A DNA stretch of 64,000 nucleotides from an uncultured Hyphomonadaceae bacterium (lineage in GTDB: Bacteria > Pseudomonadota > Alphaproteobacteria > Caulobacterales > Hyphomonadaceae): assembly GCA_938084575.1 (NCBI GenBank), contig CALKFG010000001.1, forward strand, positions 1-64,000, in the 5' to 3' direction. The position numbers and the translations under genes are program-made. Numbering within the stretch: the stretch's first letter is position 1; each line of letters opens with the position of its first letter. Below, piece by piece: positions 46,984 through 54,075 of the stretch. A model generated the notes under the pieces. That model worked only from the letters and a program-made list of their open reading frames with translations. It made no database searches and was not told the DNA's origin.

Positions 46984-48263
46984 AAAAGGTCAGATTGGGG
47001 ATTGCCGGGCTTGGCCATGTCGGCTGTGGGCTGATTGAGCTGGTCGAGCAGCAGGCTGGCCTGCGCCTGCCGGGCGAGGTGGAGATTGTGGGTGTGTCGG
47101 CGCGCTCGCGCAGCCGCAACCGGCCCGTCAGCATCGGCGCTTATCGCTGGTTTGATGATGCCGCCACGCTGGCAGAGGATCCCGATGTCGATGTCTTTGT
47201 CGAGCTCATGGGCGGGTCTGACGGCCCTGCGAAATTTGCCGTCGAGACAGCCCTGAATGCCGGCAAGCCCGTGGTCACGGCGAATAAGGCTCTGATTGCC
47301 ATGCACGGCCAGGCGCTGGAAGATTTGGCCCAGTCGCGCGATGTCGACCTGATGTTTGAAGCCGCGGTGGCGGGCGGCGTCCCGGTCGTGCGGGTGCTGC
47401 GCGATTCCCTGACGGGCGTCACCATCCAGCGCGTCACCGGTATCCTCAACGGGACCTGCAACTTCCTGACGACGGAAATGCTGCGCGCCGCTCGATCCTA
47501 TGACGACGTGCTCGATGAAGCCCAGAGGCTGGGCTATGCGGAAGCCGACCCGACGCTGGACGTGTCCGGCATGGATGCGGCCCATAAGGCCGCGATTCTT
47601 GCTTCCATCGCATTTACCGCGGACCTCGATTTCAACAGGGTGTCGGTGTCTGGCGTGGACACGATCGAGCTGCTTGACCTCGTTCTGGCTGACCGGCTGG
47701 GCCTGCGGATCAAGCTGATCGCGGAAGCCCTGCTGAGCGATCAGGGCGTGGTTTGCCGGGTCGCACCCATGGCCCTGCCCATGCACCACCCGCTGGCCCG
47801 GATTGACGGGTCGCTCAATACCGTCCGGGTCGAGGGGCCCCCGCTTGGCGCCGTCACCCTGACCGGGCCGGGGGCCGGCGCCGGACCAACCGCCAGTGCG
47901 GTCATGGGCGATATATCGAAACTGTTCAGCCCGACGGCACGCTCCCCCTTTGGACGGGCCAATCACCATGTCCGCAGAACCTTTGTCGACGCGGCTCCGA
48001 CCGAGCGCAGCGCCTTTTTCCTGCGGGTCAAATTGTCCGACAAGCCGGGCGCGCTGGCCAGTCTGTCAGAGGCGCTGGCGGCTCAGAATGTGTCGGTCGA
48101 TAAGCTGTTGCAGGATTCCGCCGATGAGACCGGGGCCTCCCCGGTGGCGATCATGACCCATGTGTGCAGCCGGGGCGATATGCGGGTGGCGGCTGCACAT
48201 GTTGCCGGCCTGTCCTGTACGGTCGGGTCGCCGCAGCTCATTCCAATCGATTCCATGGCCTGA
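46980..48263 (+). CDS. hom: Homoserine dehydrogenase
   Basis: Homoserine dehydrogenase reduces aspartate semialdehyde to homoserine for threonine and methionine synthesis. The 427-residue protein has the NAD(P)-binding LGIAGLGHVGCGLIELVEQ, VVTANKALIAMHG, the catalytic segment GILNGTCNFLTTEML and YAEADPTLDVSGMDAAHKA, and a C-terminal ACT regulatory domain from about residue 345 (FFLRVKLSDKPGALASLSEAL). TTG start: its codon overlaps the previous stop (TTGA), and GAGGAG lies about eight bases upstream. Confidence 0.95.
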   Translation: MKKVRLGIAGLGHVGCGLIELVEQQAGLRLPGEVEIVGVSARSRSRNRPVSIGAYRWFDDAATLAEDPDVDVFVELMGGSDGPAKFAVETALNAGKPVVTANKALIAMHGQALEDLAQSRDVDLMFEAAVAGGVPVVRVLRDSLTGVTIQRVTGILNGTCNFLTTEMLRAARSYDDVLDEAQRLGYAEADPTLDVSGMDAAHKAAILASIAFTADLDFNRVSVSGVDTIELLDLVLADRLGLRIKLIAEALLSDQGVVCRVAPMALPMHHPLARIDGSLNTVRVEGPPLGAVTLTGPGAGAGPTASAVMGDISKLFSPTARSPFGRANHHVRRTFVDAAPTERSAFFLRVKLSDKPGALASLSEALAAQNVSVDKLLQDSADETGASPVAIMTHVCSRGDMRVAAAHVAGLSCTVGSPQLIPIDSMA

Positions 48264-48299
48264 CCGGGCCAGTAAGGGGCCCACGGGGCGTGTAAGGAG

Positions 48300-49265
48300 A
48301 TGAACATGGCAGACAGCATATTGGTACCGCATCTGGCGGATGCCATGGTCCGGGTCACCGAGCAGGCAGCCATCGCTGCCGAGAAACTGGTTGGGCGTGG
48401 CGATGAAAAGGCCGCGGATGCCGCCGCCGTTGACGCCATGCGACAGGCCTTCAATGCGGTCGACTTCCAGGGCCGGGTGGTGATTGGCGAGGGCGAACGC
48501 GACGAGGCCCCGATGCTGTATATCGGCGAAGAGGTCGGCACCGGGCGGGGGCCTGAGATCGATATTGCGCTAGACCCCCTTGAGGGCACGACCCTGACGG
48601 CGAAGGCCATGTCCAACGCCCTGGCGGTCCTTGCGATCGCGCCGCGTGGCGGGCTGCTCTACGCCCCGGATACATATATGGACAAGATCGCCATCGGGCC
48701 CGGCTATGCGGACGGCATTATTGACCTGGACGCCAGCCCGGCTGAGAACATTCAGGCCCTCGCCCGGGCCCGCGGCTGTGATGTCAGCCAGATGACCGCC
48801 TGCGTCCTCGATCGTCCCCGCCATGCCGACATTATTGACAGCCTGCGCAGCGCCGGGGCCCGGATCCACCTGATTTCGGATGGCGATGTCGCCGGCGTCA
48901 TCAACACGACCAATCCGATGACCGGGATCGATATGTATGTCGGACGCGGTGGGGCACCGGAAGGCGTCCTGGCTGCGGCTGCTCTGAAATGCGTCGGCGG
49001 ACAGATGCAGGGCCGGCTGCATTTCCGCAACGATGTCGAGCGGGGCCGGGCGGCACGGACCGGAATCGAGGACATGGAGCGGAAATATGACCTGTCAGAA
49101 CTGGCCTCGGGCGAAACCGTTTTCTGCGCCACCGGCGTGACCTCGGGTGGCCTGGTCAGCGGCGTGGTCCGCCGGGCCGGCGGCGAGGTCGAGACCGATA
49201 CGCTGGTGATGAGTTCGGCAGACCGGACGGTGCGGCGCATCCGGTCGGTTTTCCCGGCCGGGTAG
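48300..49265 (+). CDS. glpX: Fructose-1,6-bisphosphatase class II (GlpX)
   Basis: GlpX hydrolyses fructose-1,6-bisphosphate in gluconeogenesis. The 321-residue protein shows the metal/substrate motif GEGERDEAPMLYIGEEVG, DPLEGTTLTAKAM and the C-terminal GGAPEGVLAAAALKCVGGQMQG, all of class II. TAAGGAGAT precedes the ATG. It lies between hom and recJ in one run of genes. In alphaproteobacteria GlpX is often the only such phosphatase. Confidence 0.95.
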   Translation: MNMADSILVPHLADAMVRVTEQAAIAAEKLVGRGDEKAADAAAVDAMRQAFNAVDFQGRVVIGEGERDEAPMLYIGEEVGTGRGPEIDIALDPLEGTTLTAKAMSNALAVLAIAPRGGLLYAPDTYMDKIAIGPGYADGIIDLDASPAENIQALARARGCDVSQMTACVLDRPRHADIIDSLRSAGARIHLISDGDVAGVINTTNPMTGIDMYVGRGGAPEGVLAAAALKCVGGQMQGRLHFRNDVERGRAARTGIEDMERKYDLSELASGETVFCATGVTSGGLVSGVVRRAGGEVETDTLVMSSADRTVRRIRSVFPAG

Positions 49266-49272
49266 GCGGAGC

Positions 49273-51042
49273 GTGACCGGGCTCGACGTCAGAGAGAGTT
49301 TCGGAGGGCGGTTCTGGCGCCTGCAGACACCGGATGATGATCATGTCCGGGCCCTTGCCCGGCATCTTGACGGCTCGGACCTTCTGGCGCGCCTGCTGGC
49401 GCCGCGCGGACTCACGCCTGACGCGGTCGGTGCCTATCTCAGCCCAACGCTGCGGGCGCTGTTTCCCGATCCGTCCAGCTTCCGCGACATGGATCAGGCC
49501 GCAGCGCTGGTGCTCGACGCCATTGTCGAGGGACGCCGGGTCACGGTGTTTGCGGATTATGACGTCGATGGCGGCACCTCATCGGCGATTCTGGCGCGCT
49601 ATTTCCGGGCCTGGGGACGTGACCTCGGCCTGTATGTTCCTGATCGTCTGATCGAGGGCTACGGCCCCAGCCCCGGCGCTTTCCGGGCCCTGAAGCAGGC
49701 CGGTGCAGATCTTGTTATCACCGTGGATTGCGGCGCAGCGGCCCAGTCGGCACTGGAAGAGGCTGCGCGCATTGATCTGCCGGTCATCGTCATCGATCAT
49801 CACCTGATGGGCCGGCAGGCCCCGCCGGCCGCGGCCCTGGTCAATCCGAACCGACCCGATGATACGTCCGGACAGGGGCATCTGGCGGCGGCCGGGGTTG
49901 TCTTCGTCTTTGTCGCGGCCCTGAACCGCCTGGCGCGTGCCCGCGGGCTAGCGCCCGATGCCGGCCTGCCGGATATTGTCGACTGGCTTGACCTGTGTGC
50001 GCTCGGAACCCTGTGCGACATGTCCCCGCTGCAGGGGGTCAACCGGGCATTTGTGCGCCAGGGCCTCAAAGTCCTTTCAAAAGGCCAGAATACAGGCTTG
50101 CGGGCCCTGGCCGACATCGCCGGTCTGAGCCAGATTGACAGTGTCTACCATGCCACTTTTGTGCTTGGGCCGCGCCTGAATGCCGGCGGCCGTGTCGGGG
50201 ACCCCTGGCTGGCCGCAAAACTCCTCGCCACCGATGACCGGGCGGAGGCGATCGCGATCGCCGAGCGCCTGCATGCGCTGAATGAGGACCGCAAGGCCGT
50301 CGAGGCCGCCATACTTGAACAGGCCAGCAGTGACGCCGAGCGGGCGCTGGCGGCCGATCCCGATTGCGGCATCTTGATTGCCGCGGGCGAGGGCTGGCAT
50401 CCCGGCGTGATCGGCATTGTTGCCGGCCGGCTGAAAGACCGGTTTCACCTGCCCAGTATCGTCATCGGCTGGGGCGAGGGGCTGGGTCCGGTGGCCAAGG
50501 GATCGGCCCGGTCCGTGCGGGGGGTGAATATTGGTGATGCGATTGCTGCCTGCGCGCGCGAGGGCGTGATCCTGTCGGGGGGTGGCCATGCCATGGCCGG
50601 CGGGCTGAGCCTTGACCCTGCCCAGCTGCCGGCCCTGCGTGACTGGATGCGGGGGCACATGGCCAGCTTCTCAGCGGCGCGCACCGCCGCGCGGGAGCTG
50701 AGCATTGACGCGGTCCTGTCGACCGCCGCGGTGACCCCGGACACAGTTGACCGGATCGAGACGCTGGGGCCGTTTGGGCAGGCGGCGCCTCAGCCGGTCT
50801 TTGTTCTGCCCGATGTGACCATCACCCATACGCGCCGGATCGGCGACACGCATTTGAAGGTCACGGTTGAAGACGGCCAGGGGCGGGTCGAGGCTCTGGC
50901 CTGGCGCGTGGTCGGAACACCGCTCGGCGACGGGCTGTCCCACCGTCGCCGCATCCATCTGGCCGGCCGCCTGAAGGCGGATAGCTGGCAGGGACGCCGC
51001 CGGGCCCAGTTCGAAGTTATTGATGCGGCTGCTGCGGATTGA
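49273..51042 (+). CDS. recJ: Single-stranded-DNA exonuclease RecJ
   Basis: RecJ is a 5'-3' single-strand exonuclease for recombination and repair. The 589-residue protein has the DHH-family motifs FADYDVDGGTSSAILARYF, TVDCGAAAQSALEEA and VIVIDHHLMG, and the DHHA1 region with ILSGGGHAMAGGLSLD and a C-terminal OB-fold. A GTG start at 49273 follows a short AGGCGGA site. It is followed after about 80 bases by tRNA-Glu. Confidence 0.95.
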   Translation: MTGLDVRESFGGRFWRLQTPDDDHVRALARHLDGSDLLARLLAPRGLTPDAVGAYLSPTLRALFPDPSSFRDMDQAAALVLDAIVEGRRVTVFADYDVDGGTSSAILARYFRAWGRDLGLYVPDRLIEGYGPSPGAFRALKQAGADLVITVDCGAAAQSALEEAARIDLPVIVIDHHLMGRQAPPAAALVNPNRPDDTSGQGHLAAAGVVFVFVAALNRLARARGLAPDAGLPDIVDWLDLCALGTLCDMSPLQGVNRAFVRQGLKVLSKGQNTGLRALADIAGLSQIDSVYHATFVLGPRLNAGGRVGDPWLAAKLLATDDRAEAIAIAERLHALNEDRKAVEAAILEQASSDAERALAADPDCGILIAAGEGWHPGVIGIVAGRLKDRFHLPSIVIGWGEGLGPVAKGSARSVRGVNIGDAIAACAREGVILSGGGHAMAGGLSLDPAQLPALRDWMRGHMASFSAARTAARELSIDAVLSTAAVTPDTVDRIETLGPFGQAAPQPVFVLPDVTITHTRRIGDTHLKVTVEDGQGRVEALAWRVVGTPLGDGLSHRRRIHLAGRLKADSWQGRRRAQFEVIDAAAAD

Positions 51043-51122
51043 TCTGTAAAATTTCAGCGCGTCACGGCAAAGCGTCTTGCAACAGGTTGATAGCCCCGCT
51101 ATACGCGCCTCTCCATCCGTGC

Positions 51123-51197
51123 GCTCCCTTCGTCTATCGGTTAGGACGCCAGGTTTTCAACCTGGAAAGAGGGGTTCGATTCCCCTAGGGAGTGCCA
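51123..51197 (+). tRNA. tRNA-Glu (anticodon TTC)
   Basis: Acceptor GCTCCCT with AGGGAGT (first pair G-T), anticodon stem CCAGG/CCTGG with loop TTTTCAA (anticodon TTC at 51156-51158), T arm AGGGG-TTCGATT-CCCCT and an encoded CCA. It lies just after recJ on the same strand. Confidence 0.97.
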
Positions 51198-51380
51198 TCG
51201 TCTTCCAGACGCCCGGAGCGGTTTCACGTGACAATTCTCAGTGCCAGGTTCCCAGGGCCCGCTTTTGCCAGTGACCGGTTTGCATCGGTGCCAGAAAATT
51301 TCACCGGCGCCAGCCACTGAGAGGGTGACAGTGGTTAATGGATCGGCTTATGTGCTCGATCGGACAGGCGGGCAAAGGGC

Positions 51381-51908
51381 ATGGCGTTGGATCCAGCGGC
51401 CAGAATAGATACCGATCAGCAGTCGGAAACCAAGCTGCGGATACAGGGCCATGTGAAATGGTTCGACACCGTGAAGGGCTTTGGTTTTGTTGTCGCAGAG
51501 CCGACTGAGGGCTTGATTCCAAAATCTGATATCATGCTGCATGTCACCTGCCTGCGGGCCTTTGGCGAAAGCACCGCCGATGAGGGCGCCGCAATTGTCT
51601 GCAATGTGGTGCACCGGGAGCGGGGCTGGCAGGTCGCCGAAGTGCTGGAAATGGATCGCCCCCGGGCCGCGGCCATTCGGGATCAGGGCGAGGCGGTCGT
51701 TTATGAGCGGGCGATCGTGAAGTGGTTCAATGCCGCGAAGGGCTTTGGTTTTGTGAACCGACCCGACAGGGAGGACGATATTTTCATCCACATCGCGGTG
51801 ATGCGCCAATTCGGGATCGATTCGCTCGAAACCGGTGAGCAGGTGCTGATTGTTGCCGGCGCGGGCCAGAAGGGTGAGAGCGTCGTGATTGTAAAAAAAG
51901 CGATCTGA
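51381..51908 (+). CDS. Double cold-shock-domain protein
   Basis: A 175-residue protein with two cold-shock domains, the first at about residues 21-90 (GHVKWFDTVKGFGFVVAEP) and the second at about 109-175 (AIVKWFNAAKGFGFVNRP). Each has the RNP-1 KGFGFV and nearby aromatic residues for single-stranded nucleic acid binding, and an IFIHIAVMRQFG (RNP-2-like) motif is seen in the second. Two-domain cold-shock proteins are common in alphaproteobacteria. The 183-base spacer before it likely includes a long leader, but no element was recognised. Confidence 0.93.
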   Translation: MALDPAARIDTDQQSETKLRIQGHVKWFDTVKGFGFVVAEPTEGLIPKSDIMLHVTCLRAFGESTADEGAAIVCNVVHRERGWQVAEVLEMDRPRAAAIRDQGEAVVYERAIVKWFNAAKGFGFVNRPDREDDIFIHIAVMRQFGIDSLETGEQVLIVAGAGQKGESVVIVKKAI

Positions 51909-51958
51909 GGCTGGCTCTGGCCATTGCCCGCGCGCCCACGGAGGCTTAAACGGGTCGT

Positions 51959-52432
51959 ATGTTAAGACATGTATGCATTCCGATCCTGTCCGCGGCTCTG
52001 GCCTGCACTCTGCCGGCCTTTGCCGATCCGATGGCTGTCGAAAGCCTGAAAGTCATAAGCGGTGAGACCGAACACAGTTTTCTTGTCGAAGTCGCGAATG
52101 ATGCGGATGAGATCAGCTATGGGCTGATGAACCGGGAAAGCCTCGACGCGGACAGGGGGATGCTGTTCGATTTTGGCGATCCACGCGTGCCCAGCATGTA
52201 CATGAAGAACACGCTGATCCCGCTCGACATGCTGTTCATTGACAGCGACGGTAAGGTTCAGATGATCGCCCGCAATGCCGTACCCGGCTCGCTGCGGCTG
52301 ATTTCGCCGCCCGTTCCCGTCAAGGGCGTGCTGGAGATCCAGGGCGGTCTGGCGGCCAGTCTTGGTATCCAGCCCGGCGATCGGGTCGAACATCCTGTGT
52401 TCACGACCGTGGATGCTGATGGCGCCGAATGA
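51959..52432 (+). CDS. DUF192 family exported protein
   Basis: A 157-residue protein with a signal peptide (CIPILSAALACTLPAFA-DP) and a DUF192 domain: EISYGLMNRESLDADRGMLFDF, MYMKNTLIPLDMLFID and VKGVLEIQGG. The family is exported and its function is not established. It overlaps the next gene by four bases (ATGA), so the two are co-translated. Confidence 0.88.
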   Translation: MLRHVCIPILSAALACTLPAFADPMAVESLKVISGETEHSFLVEVANDADEISYGLMNRESLDADRGMLFDFGDPRVPSMYMKNTLIPLDMLFIDSDGKVQMIARNAVPGSLRLISPPVPVKGVLEIQGGLAASLGIQPGDRVEHPVFTTVDADGAE

Positions 52433-52866
52433 GGCGGGACGAACTTCCGGACCATTTCACGATTCCTGACGGCTTTACGCTGGCCCGGTCACGCGGCAAG
52501 TTCACTAATCATAATGGCCCGGTGTTCACGGCAACCGCGCCGGGGGACCTGCGCAGCGGGCTGTTTGTTCTGGACCGGCATTGCAATTCCATGGGCATCC
52601 TGCACGGCGGTATGGCCAGCGCCTTTGCTGACCGTGCGCTTGCCGTGGCGGTCTGGGACGCGCTTGGTGCGCCCTCGGTGACCCTGAAGCTGACGCTGCA
52701 TTTTCTCGAAAGTGTCCGTCTGCACAGCTGGGTGGAAGCCTGGCCAACCGTCCACGCGGCAGATCAGGGCGTGGTTCAGGTCAGCGCCGAGATCCGGCTG
52801 GACGGACAGCGCCTGGCAGCCCGTGCCGATGCCACATTCCGGCAGGTGCGCGCCGGCAAAAAATAG
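52429..52866 (+). CDS. PaaI-type hotdog thioesterase
   Basis: A 145-residue acyl-CoA thioesterase-like protein with one hotdog domain. The central helix motif is seen in NSMGILHGGMASAFADRALAVAVW, with strand SVTLKLTLHFLESVRLHSWVEA and a C-terminal ADATFRQVRAG. HGG is the usual substrate-contact region. It is translationally coupled to the DUF192 gene. Substrate unknown. Confidence 0.85.
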   Translation: MRRDELPDHFTIPDGFTLARSRGKFTNHNGPVFTATAPGDLRSGLFVLDRHCNSMGILHGGMASAFADRALAVAVWDALGAPSVTLKLTLHFLESVRLHSWVEAWPTVHAADQGVVQVSAEIRLDGQRLAARADATFRQVRAGKK

Positions 52867-52995
52867 GCCAGGGCGGGTCCGGACAGGTGGTGACCCGGAT
52901 TGTGTCGCGGGGCGGCGTTCAGCCGGAATCTTTGACCCTTCCTTTCCTGCAAAAGGGGCCTTGTATCCGCTAAATTCGCCGATATACCGGGAGAC

Positions 52996-53072
<77 letters not shown>

Positions 53073-53094
53073 TCACCCCCAATGGGAGGCAGTC

Positions 53095-53400
53095 TTGGAC
53101 GCGCGCATCTTCAGGCCAGAAAAATCTGCGATGCAGTCCGGACAGGGCAACACCCGCGACTGGGTTCTCGAATTTACCGCGTCGGCGCATCGGGCCAGCG
53201 ACCCCTTAATGGGCTGGACCAGTGTGGATGACACGACCGGGCAGGTGTCGCTGCATTTCTCGACTCGTGAACAGGCCATCGCCTATGCCAAGCGCGCGGG
53301 CCTGACTTTTACAGTTGAAGAGCCCCGGCCTCAGCGGCGCCTGGTCAAATCCTATGCCCAGAATTTCTCTGCGGACCGCAAGCAGCCCTGGACGCATTAA
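53095..53400 (+). CDS. ETC complex I (NDUFS4-like) accessory subunit
   Basis: A 101-residue protein of the ETC complex I subunit family, homologous to mitochondrial NDUFS4, an accessory subunit near the NADH module. Family features: ARIFRPEKSAMQSGQGNTRDWVLEF at the start, PLMGWTSVDDTTGQVSLHFSTREQAIAYAKRAGLTF, and the C-terminal KSYAQNFSADRKQPWTH. TTG at 53095 is used because GGGAGG lies five bases upstream and the family starts here. The upstream frame runs into the tRNA. It lies far (6 kb) from the nuo genes, as in other alphaproteobacteria. Confidence 0.9.
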   Translation: MDARIFRPEKSAMQSGQGNTRDWVLEFTASAHRASDPLMGWTSVDDTTGQVSLHFSTREQAIAYAKRAGLTFTVEEPRPQRRLVKSYAQNFSADRKQPWTH

Positions 53401-53463
53401 GCCCCCGTGCGCGGGCGATTTGTTTTGAATTCCCCAGAGAGTTCGCTTAAGTCGCTGCGATAC

Positions 53464-53540
53464 GGCCCCTTAGCTCAGTTGGATAGAGCACCTGACTTCT
53501 AATCAGACGGTCGCAGGTTCGAATCCTGCAGGGGTCGCCA
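53464..53540 (+). tRNA. tRNA-Arg (anticodon TCT)
   Basis: Acceptor GGCCCCT with AGGGGTC (one G-T pair), anticodon stem CTGAC/ATCAG-type with loop TTCTAAT (anticodon TCT), T arm with GTTCGAATC and encoded CCA. It lies 63 bases after the NDUFS4-like gene. Confidence 0.95.
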
Positions 53541-54075
53541 TGCGCCGCGGCGCATGACCCGGACCGGAAGCGGCGATGGACCATGTCCTCTTCCCGGCCC
53601 TGTTTTGCTCGTATCAGGGGAGTTTTGGCGTCAGGTATCGCCGATTCTGAGAACATCATTGTTTGTGGTCTGTGTGTCTGCGATGTCTGGTCTCGCAGGG
53701 AGCGTTCGGGTTTGAACGCCTTTGCCTAACGCGGGCTTCAGCGCCAGAGCGCGCTGCACAGGGCCAGATGGCGCGACCTGTGCGCTGAAGTCCGCGTCGA
53801 TAGGCAAGATACCCGTGTCCGGATCTGCCACAGATGCGCGCGCCGCCCCGGCCCGCCCCGGACCGGACCGGCTGACCGGTCTTCCCCCCCAATAATGCTA
53901 GCGCCCGCAGGGTCGGTCTCCAATGATCCTCAGCGCCGGGTCTTTGTTGTTCGAAGAACACAGTTCAAATAAAAATTTCAGGACAGTAAATAAAAGGTCT
54001 TCTTAAATATAATAACATTGTTAGGGGTAGGTCGGTGGCAATAAAACTCGACACCCTGCAATGGAGAGATCACTC
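53541..54075. other. Spacer between tRNA-Arg and the TonB-dependent receptor gene
   Basis: Only one open frame of note is seen, 66 codons on the reverse strand (53631-53831), with no recognised family and no good ribosome binding site. A GC-rich patch near 53840-53885 has a small hairpin (GACCGG-CTGA-CCGGTC, 53866-53881). From about 53955 the sequence turns AT-rich, which suits a promoter region for the receptor gene. A 16-base palindrome lies at 53945-53960. Confidence 0.5.
53945..53960. promoter_or_regulatory. Palindromic operator-like site before the TonB-dependent receptor gene
   Basis: TGTTGTTCGAAGAACA is symmetrical around TTCGAA except for one mismatched pair (TGTT-n-TTCGAA-n-AACA). 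It stands about 115 bases before the receptor start codon, at the border of an AT-rich stretch. Such a shape suits a dimeric repressor, but no regulator is encoded nearby and the site is unproven. Confidence 0.35.

Noticed and set aside
53464-53540. Integrated element at one of the tRNA genes (Pro, Arg, Phe, Glu or Trp)
   Set aside because: No integrase, no direct repeat of a tRNA 3' end and no mobile genes were seen next to any of them.
53631-53831. A 66-codon reverse frame between tRNA-Arg and the TonB-dependent receptor gene
   Set aside because: No recognised family, no clear ribosome binding site, and the length is within what chance gives in this composition.
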